From NCBI GenBank assembly GCA_946406115.1, contig OX291550.1, positions 26,822,722-26,886,721 on the forward strand: a DNA stretch of 64,000 nt, in the 5' to 3' direction. Source of the DNA: Apoda limacodes (taxonomy: Eukaryota > Arthropoda > Insecta > Lepidoptera > Limacodidae). Below, piece after piece: positions 24,801-30,574 of the stretch. Position numbers and translations under genes: made by a program. Position 1 is the stretch's first letter. Every line of letters starts with the position of its first letter. The notes under the pieces are model-generated. The model saw nothing but the letters and a program-made list of their open reading frames with translations. It did not search any database and had not been told where the DNA came from.

Positions 24801-27800
24801 TGTATATACTATAAGTCATGACTACCAGCTTTTTCTCTCATCGAGCGTTTTTTTTTATTTAGCGGCGTTGTGCACTTTTTTTGTGATGGATAAAAATGTT
24901 AAACTCTATACGAATAAAAATAAGAGGAAATTGGGTTGATGAAAAGATGAAAGTGCGGATTACACATGTTACAATGTTGTATCCAGGATGTATGTTTTTA
25001 CTACTGCCGGCAATCCTGAAGTTTTTCGGAGCCTTTGACGTATTTTATTTTGTACTATTTGCTTTGGGGACCTTACTATAGATCCATAATACGGCAAATA
25101 GATTTTTTATTACAGAGGAAATCGGTTTGAAATGGTTCGTGTAAATTCACATGTCCGATTTCACTCTTTTCTTTTTAAAACTTGACTAAGACACTAAGGG
25201 TGTCTAAATTTAGTTAATTTTTATTTGTAGTCTTAGAATATACCTAAATATATGAACTGACTAGAGTTTAGATATTAGTCTTGGTATTCGTTAGCCCTGT
25301 GTTTTCTGTATCACAGACACTTCGGCCATAATACGGGGGAAGGGCTCGCAGTTGGTGGTGATGAGCGAAGCAGACACCGTTGTGGACCAGTGGGGGGAAG
25401 GCAAAGAAGGTTTGGACCGGATCAGGACTATGATCTTCAGCCCCGATGGAACCAAACTCGGTGCGTGACGTACATTTTCTCATCGCATTATTCGGGTATG
25501 AACCGAAACAAAAAGCATTAAATTTCACAAAGCCGTTTTATGATCCAGAGCAAGGATATCCTATTGTGGATATCAAGGTTTACTCCCAACTTTAAAAAAG
25601 TCTGTAAATGAAATAATTACTTTAAAAACTCTAAAATGTCTATAAGCAAAAAAGAGTAGCGTTGTCTCATAAAGACAAAGAGAAGATAATTCAGAGTATA
25701 GTGACGTTTTCTCTACCGACATAATGTTCAATATTATACGCTTAATGTCAGTTAACTAACTAAAGTGAATGAGCCAAGAATTGTAGTGTGCCATACAGAA
25801 TTATAGCACGAACGCGAAGCAGAAAGAATTTCGTTCAATGACCGGTCACTATTTGTCTCTGTTGCGCGCGCATATTTATTTGCCGCCGCGCTCGTGCAGA
25901 TGCAATGACCGCAGCAGAATTTACTACTATTTTGACCACTGAACACAGGCTAAAAGGTCAATGTACAAAATTATTCGTGCTTCGCGTCCGTGCTATAGCT
26001 GGCTTTTCATTAGACCACACAACGACGACAACGGCAACGACGATGACACTAAAAGAAGCAAAAGTGTATAAAAATGAGTCATCGCCGTGTCGGTGTCGTT
26101 GTTGTTCAATCGTAGTGTGGCATATATTTTTATACACTTCTGCTTCAGCCTTTTGTCGTTGTCGTGGTCGTAGTCGTGTCGTCTAATGGAAAACCAGCTA
26201 TTTATGAATTTTTAACTTTGCTGGATGATGACAATAAACGCATTGAAGCGGTGAACAAAACGTACCTTATAAAAAAAGGTGTATCTGGCAGTAAGTTGGA
26301 AAATGTACGGTTTAGGAACTTCTACAATATCAGGGCTACTTGAAAACGTCAAGTGTGTGCCGGTTTTTTTCGTCAGATTCGGTGTGTTTGTCACCGGGAT
26401 CCTCCTAAACGGCTGGAACGATTTGGGTGAAATTTTGTTTAAATATTTTAATGAGTTCCTGGATGGTTGGAAAATACAATTGTACCCATTAGGTGGCGCT
26501 ACAGTCGGTGTGTCACTGATCTTCTACTAAACAGCAGGGTTTAATGATATTTTTTGTGTACGTTCAAGTGTGTCCCTGCAAGGTTTGATTACACAATTAG
26601 ACCCGGTAGGTGGCGCTGCAGTCGGTGTGTCACTGATATGCTAAACGGCAAATATTGAATGTACGACAATAATTTCAAAATTAGCTGCATTAAATGCGAT
26701 TTCATTATTATCATATCCCACAACTCCTATCATTGTGAAATTTGTGGCTTGGAAACGTCACATTACATAGAACGTAAAAAACGCACAGAAAGGGCTAGCT
26801 CAAAAGGATTTAAAGTAAGGCTTTCCGTTATCTATGTTGGAAAACATAGAAGATTTGGAAGAAAATGAAAAATTAAATGATTTAGACATGGAGGCCATAG
26901 TTAACAGTGAGATATTCAAAAATGATAACTTAACCGTAGATTCATTAGAAGTTATTATCAAATCACAAAATTTAAAAAATTATAATGTAAAATTTCACTT
27001 ATCTTTAATTTATTGTGGCGCTGCTTTTCCGGACAACTTCTGCCGGGACCGCTATATTATAAATGCGGTAAAAAAAAGTAAATCTGTCGGACTGTGTGTC
27101 TGTTACCTCTTCACGCTTAAACTGTGCTGTGCTGATTAAGATGAAATTTGGCATGGAGGTAATTTGAGACCCCCGGGAAGGACATAGGCTACTTGAAAAA
27201 GTCAAGTGTAAGTCGTTTTTTAGTATAATTGAGAAGTTGCTGTTGAAATCCTACACCGATAACCAAATTCAGGGCGGGTGGAACCGCGGGCAAATTTGGC
27301 ACGGAGATAGTTTGAGTGCCGATTAAGGGCGTAGGCTACTTGGAAACGTCAATTGTGAGTCGGTTTTTTTTTCTGTAATTAAGGAGTTGCCGTTGAAATC
27401 CTACACTTGTATCCTAATTTAGGGCGGGTGAAACCGCGGGCAACAGCTAGTTTACTCATAAAGATTTTATACCGCTTACACGGAGTAAAAAATTTTGTTC
27501 GAATTAAAAAACTTTTATTAATATGCGTTAATACTAAATTTTAATAATTTCAAAAAAAATATTTGGAAATTACAAAACAATATAAATTTTAGTACATTTT
27601 ATTAATTCCATAAAATAATAACAACAAAATAGTTTTATTTGTTTCCGTAATTAATAATTTGTACTTCGTATTACAGAATTTTACAAATCCTATAAAGTAG
27701 TAGGGTAATTCATATCAACATTTAAGGCTTGCTAAAGATTACAAAAAGTTTTATTAAAGTGGGCAGATAAAACACTACTTGTCATTACAGTGAAGGCCAA

Positions 27801-28925
27801 TTAACGTCTACAAACACTTTTCTAAGAATTAGTGAAGATTACTAATAACAAACATCATATCGTACTGCTACGAATTAAGGTTGACGTCACGCGTCTTACA
27901 TCGCGCTATCGAAGTGTTTTCGATAGTTTGCATATATACCGACATTCCGAAATGCAAGTAAAGTTTCCCGATTCGACTTTCGTGTTGTGTGGTCGTGTTT
28001 TAGAGCGTCGAGTGCTCTCATTGTGCTCCGTGCAGTGGTGACTCAGCTGGTGCGCATTCCTGTATGGTGTTTTGCCGCAGCGCTGACTACCTCGTTTCGT
28101 CGTTTGGTTTATTGCCCGCGATTCTTGGAAAATCGGCCAAAGTGTTGAGCGCTGCTCAGTTGTGTGTATTGGGTCCTCGCGCTTCCCCGTCCCCGTCCAC
28201 CTCGGCTGCCAAACAAACTTCTGTCTGCTCTACCTGGGCCCGTCTCAGTCACGGGTATTCCCTATCCCACCCCCCTCATGTCCCGGGATATCCCGCGCCC
28301 AGCGCCTGCGCCCTTCTCGCGCATACGCGCCTTGCTTCCCCACGCCCTTCCTTAGCGCTGCCCCGCAACGCCGCTCAGACGACCGAGCAGCAGCAGCATC
28401 TCGGCAAACCTCGACGACCTCAATCAAATGCTCAGCTTCGTGGCTAAGCATCGCGATTTTTTTGCCGCCCTCCGCAGGGTGGCCCCCAAACCGTAAAAAC
28501 CAAGATGGATTGCACAACCGTGCGCGAAAAACCCCGGTCCGTCTCCTTAGGCTATTTTAATGCCAACGGTCTGCGCAACCAAAGAGAGGAATTATCGCAA
28601 TTCCTCTCGTCCCAAAAACCGGACGTCTTCCTCATCCAGAAAACGTTCCTAAAGCCTGCTGTCCGCACCCCTTCGATCGCGGACTATCGCACGATCTACA
28701 ATCAACAAGAATACTGAATGAAATTTTCTGAATATAAATTATCTAAAACTTGTACTTAGTTTTTTTTTTATTGTTTTAGCTACAGCGACGATAGACGAAG
28801 ATTTAATAATCTGGAATTTCTACCCGGAAGATAACAAGAAAACTAATAAAAAATCTAAGCTCAAGAAGTTTTCGCAGATTCCTACATTCCTTGATGAAGT
28901 CACTTACGGCGTGTCTGTGCGATGA
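798..28925 (+). CDS. cortex: cortex: divergent Cdc20/Fizzy-family WD40 protein, nine coding exons, 445 aa
   Basis: Join: 798-818, 2938-3054, 6809-7013, 9280-9440, 10258-10397, 22223-22424, 23923-24124, 25317-25460, 28780-28925 (stop TGA 28923-28925). Every junction is GT-AG and all phases agree, giving 445 codons. Cdc20/Cdh1 proteins are activators and substrate receptors of the anaphase-promoting complex; Drosophila Cortex is the female-meiosis member. In Lepidoptera cortex lies at the wing-pattern and melanism locus. Seen here: a C-box-like DRFVASR at residues 16-22; a basic linker; then a degenerate WD40 propeller with VDWS (119-122), IDWSPTGN (204-211), ISWHPW (284-289), IVLWDT in exon 7, FSPDGTKL in exon 8 and IIWNFYPED in exon 9. 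The ISWHPW block matches the conserved W-x-PW of Cdc20. The protein ends in Val-Arg where Cdc20/Cdh1 end in Ile-Arg. Divergence from fizzy and fizzy-related supports cortex. Further noncoding or alternative first exons may lie upstream of the window. Confidence 0.92.
1296..1345 (-). mobile_element. Short RTE-type LINE 3' fragment
   Basis: The minus strand reads RRRCVGRPPTS, which is the C-terminal SVGRPPTRW tail of lepidopteran RTE-like reverse transcriptases. The better copy at 32.4-33.1 kb shares the AGGAGGCCGTCC core. Confidence 0.5.
1476..1716 (-). mobile_element. Jockey/CR1-type LINE, ORF2 C-terminal fragment
   Basis: The minus-strand frame contains NGMCSEELFEMMPMGTFYHR then SRTVRFQRNFLSRMPRL and, after a stop, NELPAK. 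This is the C-terminal end of a jockey/CR1-type reverse transcriptase. It is the best preserved example here of a LINE 3' end found as eight fragments. It lies in cortex intron 1 in antisense. Confidence 0.75.
1717..2937. other. Rest of cortex intron 1
   Basis: AT-rich, with two loosely repeated segments at about 1754-1835 and 1850-1945 (each with an AC-GGTATC-AACT core followed by CTACTAAAA). No gene recognised. Confidence 0.4.
2938..3054 (+). CDS. cortex: cortex coding exon 2 (C-box exon)
   Basis: 117 bases, residues 8-46. It opens after TTTTCATTTTAG and ends before GTGCGT. It carries SDRFVASRESL, the counterpart of the Cdc20/Cdh1 C-box (usual form DR-F/Y-IPxR) that docks on the anaphase-promoting complex. 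Here the Ile-Pro pair is Val-Ala. The rest is charged and Arg/Glu-rich (EMRRRMSTRE). Confidence 0.9.
3680..4083 (+). mobile_element. LINE reverse transcriptase fragment, left part
   Basis: The frame from 3720 reads MKTVVDGIAEET, then TGSVFGPLGY and VYMYADDTSLCYAD. These are reverse transcriptase motif B and the catalytic Y-x-DD motif C of a CR1/jockey-type LINE. It continues after a stop with TDINNITKWAHDNGI. The element is split by the TIR insertion at 4084-5306 and resumes on the far side. It lies in cortex intron 2. Confidence 0.8.
4084..5306. mobile_element. 1.2-kb non-autonomous TIR DNA transposon with internal repeated motif
   Basis: It is bounded by the 16-bp inverted termini ATAGTAGGGGAGCCCA (4084-4099) and its complement (5291-5306), with the similarity extending inward. 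It interrupts a LINE ORF, which proves insertion. There is no coding capacity. It holds about ten copies of a GCGTCAGATT-type motif in both orientations (for example 4384-4398, 4530-4545, 5118-5134). Superfamily not recognised; the target duplication may be just TA. Confidence 0.8.
5307..5572 (+). mobile_element. LINE reverse transcriptase fragment, right part
   Basis: It resumes with NCKCPKINMVDKYKYLGLNL, then in shifted frames LLAKFYHLHTEL and ILYNALAESILLCG. These are the thumb-side motifs of the same LINE family as 3680-4083. A second LINE 3' end with its poly-A tract inserted at about 5573-5745, and traces continue to about 5830. Confidence 0.75.
5579..5745 (-). mobile_element. Jockey/CR1-type LINE 3' end with poly-A
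   Basis: Starts with a T-run on the + strand (the poly-A of a minus-strand insertion), then TATACCACTAAGTTGGCAAA, and ends in the GFFKKEVIRFLKGRQRAS coding tail. It is inserted in the older LINE. Same family as fragments at 30.7, 32.2, 38.2, 50.4 and 60.7 kb. Confidence 0.8.
6065..6300 (+). repeat. Left arm of a perfect 236-bp inverted repeat
   Basis: By eye every base pairs with the reverse complement of 6528-6763. The arm contains hAT-like element sequence related to 22.68-23.09 kb and 41.04-41.70 kb (GAAGAGAGC, GGTCACGCG and ATATTCGGC blocks). It lies in cortex intron 2, sense strand. Confidence 0.9.
6528..6763 (-). repeat. Right arm of the 236-bp inverted repeat
   Basis: Reverse complement of 6065-6300, separated by a 227-base spacer (6301-6527) that holds no recognised feature. 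A transcript of intron 2 could fold into a 236-bp duplex. Confidence 0.9.
6809..7013 (+). CDS. cortex: cortex coding exon 3 (linker before the propeller)
   Basis: 205 bases, residues 47-114 plus one base. The acceptor is ACTTTTAG and the donor GTGAGT. The segment YLRQKNHAAHMNKVLGLES resembles the Cdc20 stretch before the propeller. PRKRKYLSS then SILDLP correspond to the conserved R-K-I-P...-LDAP element that leads into the first blade. Confidence 0.92.
7014..8440. other. Left part of cortex intron 3
   Basis: AT-rich. About 7190-7400 resembles part of the miniature element seen at 17.4-17.8 and 21.6-22.0 kb (TGTGCTAGTTTTCTATT). The T-run near 7540 and AT-rich remainder show nothing else. Confidence 0.4.
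8449..8500. repeat. AT microsatellite
   Basis: Alternating TA/AT run with short interruptions, at the presumed 5' side of the Helitron. Confidence 0.85.
8498..9160 (+). mobile_element. Non-autonomous Helitron
   Basis: Ends in an 8-bp hairpin (ACCGAGCA TT TGCTCGGT, 9129-9146), ten bases, then CTAA followed by T, the Helitron 3' signature (hairpin plus CTRR before T). The 5' part (TTTCATCTGAATCTC, then ATGAAATTTAGTATGTAGGG) is a common lepidopteran repeat and begins at the AT tract. The exact 5' end is uncertain. A reversed partial copy is at 42.8-42.96 kb and a scrap at 24.86-24.90 kb. Confidence 0.7.
9280..9440 (+). CDS. cortex: cortex coding exon 4 (first WD40 blade)
   Basis: 161 bases, completing residue 115 and coding to 168. 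VDWSNDDMLVAALGN then YSFSW aligns with the first blade of Cdc20 (VDWS...LAVALDN..YLWS), and CCKFDPRGKMLT starts the next. I chose the acceptor ending at 9279 because the resulting F-P-D keeps the spacing seen in Cdc20. A second AG six bases downstream would also be in frame. The donor is GTGAGG. Confidence 0.9.
10258..10397 (+). CDS. cortex: cortex coding exon 5
   Basis: 140 bases, residues 169-214 plus two bases of 215. The acceptor is TTTGTTACAG and the donor GTTAGT. It contains a Cys-rich stretch (CRCPKEADC) followed by ISTIDWSPTGNSFV, a WD40 blade strand. The reading frame continues open into both introns (open from 10183 to 10638), so an intron-retaining transcript would read through. 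Phase and alignment place the exon limits as given. Confidence 0.88.
10398..11214. other. Cortex intron 5 before the BEL element
   Basis: The frame of exon 5 stays open to 10638 by chance. A GC-richer patch at 10700-10765 (GGGCATTGCCCCACAATGCC) has a short inverted repeat but no recognised function. Confidence 0.4.
11220..11531 (+). repeat. BEL 5' LTR
   Basis: 312 bases, TGTTTGGTAAAG to ACGATCCA. About 14 mismatches with the 3' LTR by eye, nearly all in the second half. Confidence 0.92.
11959..13152 (+). pseudogene. gag: BEL gag (DUF1759-type) with CCHC zinc knuckle, interrupted
   Basis: The likely original start is ATG 11959. The frame has TAG at 12010-12012 and then stays open from 12013; the next ATG is 12052 (366 codons to 13152). 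Counting from 12052, residues about 80-250 carry the PHFSGSLDEWSNF and SQKLSYLL motifs of the DUF1759 gag domain. C310, C313, H318 and C323 form a C-x2-C-x4-H-x4-C knuckle for RNA binding. Gag would build the virus-like particle. After the knuckle the frame differs from the following protease, so a frameshift or deletion separates them. Confidence 0.88.
13381..14160 (+). pseudogene. pol: BEL aspartic protease and start of pol, frameshifted
   Basis: The frame 13381-13629 holds AILDSGAQ (D38 is the catalytic Asp of a DUF1758-type retropepsin). After a stop the same domain continues in another frame at 13675-14160 with LPGPVELLLGADVLG, then LQRFWEIEEPP, the start of the BEL reverse transcriptase region. 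The protease matures Gag-Pol in active relatives. Stops at 13627-13629 and 14158-14163 break it. Confidence 0.85.
14161..14786 (+). pseudogene. pol: BEL reverse transcriptase/RNase H region with core deletion
   Basis: The frame at 14255 begins close to KRLVLSTVARVFDPNGW, which in BEL elements follows the reverse transcriptase palm. The palm itself, with the Y-x-DD motif, is absent: only about 100 bases separate it from the N-terminal part. Next, SFSDASVSGYAAVVYL is the RNase H catalytic start, in a shifted frame. Reverse transcription from this copy is therefore impossible. Confidence 0.85.
14753..15304 (+). pseudogene. pol: BEL RNase H C-terminal part and connection
   Basis: SWLKASLHALETFVANRV and WRHVPGSLNPSDCASRGL are the RNase H/tether motifs of BEL pol. 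The frame ends in a stop 36 bases after the next frame opens, so a frameshift separates it from the integrase frame. Confidence 0.85.
15268..16485 (+). pseudogene. pol: BEL integrase and C-terminal DUF5641-type domain (405-codon open frame)
   Basis: The frame is fully open. H54 and H59 with C89 and C92 form the H-x4-H...C-x2-C zinc-binding domain. D124 (GLDFAGPF), D181 (RSDCDTNF) and E233 (WGGILEAAV) form the DDE catalytic triad that inserts the cDNA. The second-strand segment after D124 looks shortened (VCNARQ then KAVHLELVS). The C-terminal part has LTPGHFLIGSPL and PRVGDLVLLKD, the DUF5641-type tail. Though open, it lacks its own expression signal and belongs to a broken pol. Confidence 0.9.
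16555..16866 (+). repeat. BEL 3' LTR
   Basis: 312 bases, directly followed by the target duplication TAGCG. Same length as the 5' LTR. Confidence 0.92.
16911..16970 (+). mobile_element. 5S rRNA-derived SINE fragment
   Basis: AAGTTAAGCAACGTC followed by GGCTTAGTCAGTCATAGGAATAGGTGAAC reproduces the internal half of 5S rRNA (AAGUUAAGCAACGUCGGGC...GGAUGGGUGACC) with scattered changes, then T-rich sequence. It lies just beyond the BEL 3' target duplication. Confidence 0.7.
17355..17831. mobile_element. TIR miniature element with a nested element
   Basis: The left end TTAAGAGGATACG...CTTCATACAAACGAATTTC is an imperfect inverted copy of the right end (TTTGTATGAAGCACAC...CGAATCGTATTCTCTTGAG). A second copy is at 21.6-22.0 kb. 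It carries another miniature at 17424-17591. Confidence 0.7.
17424..17591. mobile_element. Nested TIR miniature (about 168 bp)
   Basis: GGGTCGATTCCGTAAAA at the left end is inverted at the right end (TTTTACGGAATCGAGCC). Inside is an 18-bp perfect inverted repeat, AATAAGATATACATTGCG at 17464-17481 against 17523-17540. Confidence 0.75.
17884..21600. other. Cortex intron 5, diffuse repeat remnants
   Basis: No gene. The segment around 18560-18680 shares blocks with 20620-20710 (CACACCATTTCAAT, TTTTGACC, GTCAGAAA-TTTG-TTGCACTT). About 19960-20080 shares GGTAAGAAGAAAATTAC with 44.95-45.0 kb. These are old unclassified interspersed repeats. A 92-codon ORF at 19805-20083 falls inside one and is not supported as a gene. 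Confidence 0.45.
21618..21986. mobile_element. TIR miniature, second copy of the 17.36-17.83 kb family
   Basis: It shares the GCTTCATACAAACGAATT left end and the GAAATTCGTTTGTATGAAG...GCGAATCGTATCTTCTTAA right end, as well as internal GGTCTGCAGTGTGC, in reverse orientation to the first copy. It carries no nested element, so it shows the empty state. Confidence 0.7.
22223..22424 (+). CDS. cortex: cortex coding exon 6
   Basis: 202 bases, completing residue 215 and coding to 282. The acceptor is TTGTTTTCAG and the donor GTAAGT. It encodes GCTQGMLVCFARDN, then MMVRISPDARYVAVA and LLILAW, two further degenerate WD40 blades. It lies almost 12 kb from exon 5 because of the BEL/Pao element and other repeats in intron 5. 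Confidence 0.93.
22679..23086. mobile_element. hAT-like non-autonomous element
   Basis: Begins GGCTTGCAACGAATATTCGG and ends ATTAATTGCAAGTCT, inverted termini built on AGACTTGCAA. The interior is shared with the 6.07-6.76 kb inverted repeat and the 41-kb copy (GAAGAGAGC, GTCACGCGGTGGCCGAATA). No coding sequence. The superfamily is inferred from the terminus style only. Confidence 0.65.
23271..23545. mobile_element. TIR miniature, 275 bp, 24-bp perfect termini
   Basis: GGCGTTTTGTTGACAAGC at the left end is exactly inverted at the right, within a 24-bp perfect match. TAA adjoins or lies near both ends, suggesting a TAA target duplication (PIF/Harbinger style). The right half is rich in GCGCAT/ATGCGC steps. 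It lies in cortex intron 6. Confidence 0.8.
23728..23765 (+). mobile_element. 5S-derived SINE scrap
   Basis: CAAAGGTTAAGCAACGTGC matches the same 5S rRNA segment as 16911-16970, then diverges. Confidence 0.45.
23923..24124 (+). CDS. cortex: cortex coding exon 7
   Basis: 202 bases, residues 283-349 plus one base. It opens after TTTTAATAATAG and ends before GTCTGT. AISWHPWRSALLAIGLGS matches the Cdc20 blade with the W-x-PW-xS-x-LLA-x-G pattern, followed by RIVLWDTAPG. GC content is clearly above the surrounding intron, as expected for constrained coding sequence. Confidence 0.93.
24582..24748. mobile_element. TIR miniature, 167 bp
   Basis: TAGTGTGAGTTTTTAACTC...ATCGCGTTCGCGT at the left is inverted at the right (ACGCGAACGCGATAGAAG...CTTACACTA). 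A second copy at 49.3-49.9 kb has a retroposon inside it. It lies in cortex intron 7. Confidence 0.8.
24857..24897 (-). mobile_element. Helitron scrap
   Basis: TTTAGCGGCGTTGTGCAC is the reverse complement of the segment just before the 3' end of the 8.5-9.16 kb Helitron. Confidence 0.5.
25317..25460 (+). CDS. cortex: cortex coding exon 8
   Basis: 144 bases, completing residue 350 and coding to 397. The acceptor is TTTTCTGTATCACAG and the donor GTGCGT. It encodes GKGSQLVVMSEADTVVDQW and RTMIFSPDGTKL, the strand pattern of the sixth and the start of the seventh blade. Confidence 0.93.
25461..25994. other. Left part of cortex intron 8
   Basis: No gene or clear element. The GC-richer patch at 25860-25910 (TTGCGCGCGC) is unexplained. 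Confidence 0.35.
25995..26201. mobile_element. Miniature element with long inverted arms, 207 bp
   Basis: ATAGCTGGCTTTTCATTAGA at the left is inverted at the right (TCTAATGGAAAACCAGCTAT). The arms reach about 80-85 bases each and carry CGAC-rich runs, so almost the whole element is a hairpin. Confidence 0.8.
26215..27450 (+). mobile_element. Helitron with CTAG end, internal duplications and foreign reading frame
   Basis: Ends GGGCGGGTGAAACCGCGGG, then CAACAG, CTAG and T: the short GC hairpin and CTAG-T terminus usual in lepidopteran Helitrons. The last 325 bases are a tandem duplication (about 27127-27289 and 27290-27446, both with GTTGAAATCCTACAC and GGGCGGGTG). Another motif repeats at 26492 and 26610 (AGGTGGCGCT, GTCGGTGTGTCACTGAT). 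The 5' limit is approximate. Lies in cortex intron 8. Confidence 0.7.
26659..27000 (+). pseudogene. Unrecognised coding-like fragment with Cys4 motif, inside the Helitron
   Basis: The frame at 26659 reads CIKCDFIIIISHNSYHCEIC, a C-x2-C-x12-C-x2-C metal-site pattern, then a basic stretch ERKKRTERASSKGFK. At 26812, right after GFK, is GTAAGG. A second frame from 26834 is acidic (NIEDLEENEKLNDLDMEAI) and hydrophilic to about 27000. Composition and motif are unlike the surrounding intron. I do not recognise the family. It may be a host gene piece captured by the Helitron, joined by a frameshift or small intron. It is not part of cortex, since exons 8 and 9 join in phase without it. Confidence 0.4.
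27880..28717 (+). mobile_element. LINE (R1/jockey-type), 5' end and start of endonuclease, 3' part missing
   Basis: Begins with GC-rich 5'-UTR-like sequence (GTGCTCCGTGCAGTGGTG near 28025). A Pro/Ser-rich ORF1-like region and DDLNQMLSFVAKHRDFF (about 28407-28470) follow. Then from 28505 a frame carries the N-terminal APE-type endonuclease motif YFNANGLRNQREEL and VFLIQKTFLKP. The usual metal-binding Glu of this motif (Q-E-T) is Lys at residue 46. The copy stops at 28717, so it keeps the 5' end and lacks the 3' end, the reverse of normal LINE truncation. Lies just before cortex exon 9. Confidence 0.75.
28780..28925 (+). CDS. cortex: cortex coding exon 9 (last blade, C-terminus, stop)
   Basis: Completes residue 398 and codes to 445, then TGA. 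ATATIDEDLIIWNFYPED is the closing blade, like Cdc20 ASAAxDETLRLW. A Lys-rich tail (NKKTNKKSKLKK) follows and the protein ends GVSVR. The terminal Val-Arg occupies the place of the Ile-Arg tail that binds the APC/C TPR subunits in Cdc20/Cdh1. The acceptor is TTATTGTTTTAG. Confidence 0.93.
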
Positions 28926-29006
28926 TTTCCTTGAATTTAATTCTATTTATGTTTATAAATTGTATGTTTTGTTATCATACTTTAATATGAATCTATTTAA
29001 TTTGAA

Positions 29007-29012
29007 ATTAAA
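29007..29012 (+). promoter_or_regulatory. Candidate poly(A) signal of cortex
   Basis: ATTAAA lies about 80 bases after the stop and is followed by a T/GT-rich stretch (TTTTATTTGTGTAA). It is the nearest plausible signal, but AT-rich sequence makes chance matches common. Confidence 0.35.
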
Positions 29013-29359
29013 TGATTTTATTTGTGTAATAATTTGAATTTAATTTAAAATCTACAGAATTCAAATGGATTTTAAGGGACTTATCTAAAAAAAATTATAA
29101 AATGATAGTCGGAGTTGAACACTGTGGGGTCCGTACCACCATATTGCGGTGCATAACTTTGCATATAATGTTGCTTGTAATGTCCAAAAATATTTGTTTA
29201 TTTGTTATATTACTATTATTATATCGTTTCAAATGTAGTTTGTTTGGTGTTTGCTGGGTAGTTTGACGTAAGAAATGACGTGATGTACAAAAGCACCTGT
29301 GTTAATAATCTGATTAGTTTCGCTAGATGGCGCTTATATGATAATACCTATATAATGTT

Positions 29360-29715
29360 AATGGCGCGAGTCCCACTCGTACTTCCGTGGCCGGTTTTAA
29401 TTTTTTGTTGTTATTCTGTAGAGATCACAGTATAATCCCTGCAAGTTTAAAGCTTGTATGCAAAAACATTAGACTATGTGTATGCTTGTTTGTACTTATT
29501 TGTTTTTTATTTATTTATTGTAATGTAAGTATTGTGTTGTATTGTAAGTATTGCCATAGTATAAGAAATAATACACAGATCGAATTGTTCTTACGATAGA
29601 GAAAAAACAACGAAAACGTGTTACCCCTTTATTTATTGTAAGGTAATCCGCCATAATAACGCCATAAATTCTGTGAAAATTTTAGCCATCTACCTGTTAC
29701 GATTCAAGAGATAGA
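29360..29715. repeat. Old interspersed repeat, unclassified
   Basis: GCGCGAGTCCCACTCGTACTTC and GGCCGGTTTT, with CTGTGAAAATTTTAGCCATC about 280 bases on, match blocks of a common lepidopteran repeat (GTGCGAGTCGGACTCGCGC...). A related scrap lies at 48451-48480 (GGGAGTCCGACTCGCACTTT). Boundaries uncertain. Confidence 0.4.
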
Positions 29716-29734
29716 GCAAGACAAACATAAATGG

Positions 29735-29800
29735 TCATCTTGTGCCGGGATCGAACCCACGCTTTAGGTCCAGCAGGTAGGCAAGATCCCTTCCAAACAA
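29735..29800 (-). mobile_element. tRNA-derived SINE fragment
   Basis: The minus strand carries GGTTCGATCCC (B-box consensus) preceded by a CCTGCTGGACCTAAAGCG anticodon-like arm. No convincing A box, so it is partial. Confidence 0.45.
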
Positions 29801-30574
29801 AGAAGCAACAATCGCAGTTATTAGATCCTTAAAAACAGTTTTAGATGCATAACATAGAAACTTTCCCGAGGAAGAAAGAGCACAATATAAGAGAGCTTTC
29901 CGGTCCCTGAGTGTGACTTAAAGCGTGTCTGAAGCAGCTCACAATGCCCTCTGTTCCAACTGATTTACCGGCCGATTCAATATCTCCCTGGTGAGAATGT
30001 ATCACTATGCATGGTAGCTGGAGTCGCAATTTATGAGGTTTGTGGTCGAATACGTAAAATCACGTCCAATGCCCGACATCTTTGTTTAGCAATGTTTACA
30101 TTTTTCTCCGATTTCAGATCTTTTCAATTGATTGCATATTTATTTATGGAGTAGTTTTGAATATGAATTCAATTCGATTATAACATAAAACAATAGATCA
30201 CTAATAAAAAAACCATATTTTAACAGATTCTAATTAAAAAAAAATTGTCGCAATTATTCTTAAATTAACGAAACTGATAACTAATAACTCGTTACTGAAA
30301 CTGGAAAAGCTAAATAAAAAATACCGGACAGTTTCTGTAAAAACTTGTATGTAAATAGTTTGTCCATCGGAAATTAGATCTTTTGGCTATTTTTTTAGAG
30401 TATTTTACACCCAAAATTAAATTACAGGACAAACATAACTAAGTATTTGATAAATGTTCTCTCATACATTGATATACGTCGTGGTCAACTGCAAATATAG
30501 GTTTGTAATCGATTGAAATATTTCTTTTGCGATATAAAGCTCGTGGTTCAGACACATTCGACTATCAGAAACGA

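Noticed and set aside
28064..28560. Overlapping Pro/Ser/Ala-rich ORFs as genes
   Set aside because: They are in the GC-rich 5' region of a LINE just before its endonuclease frame.
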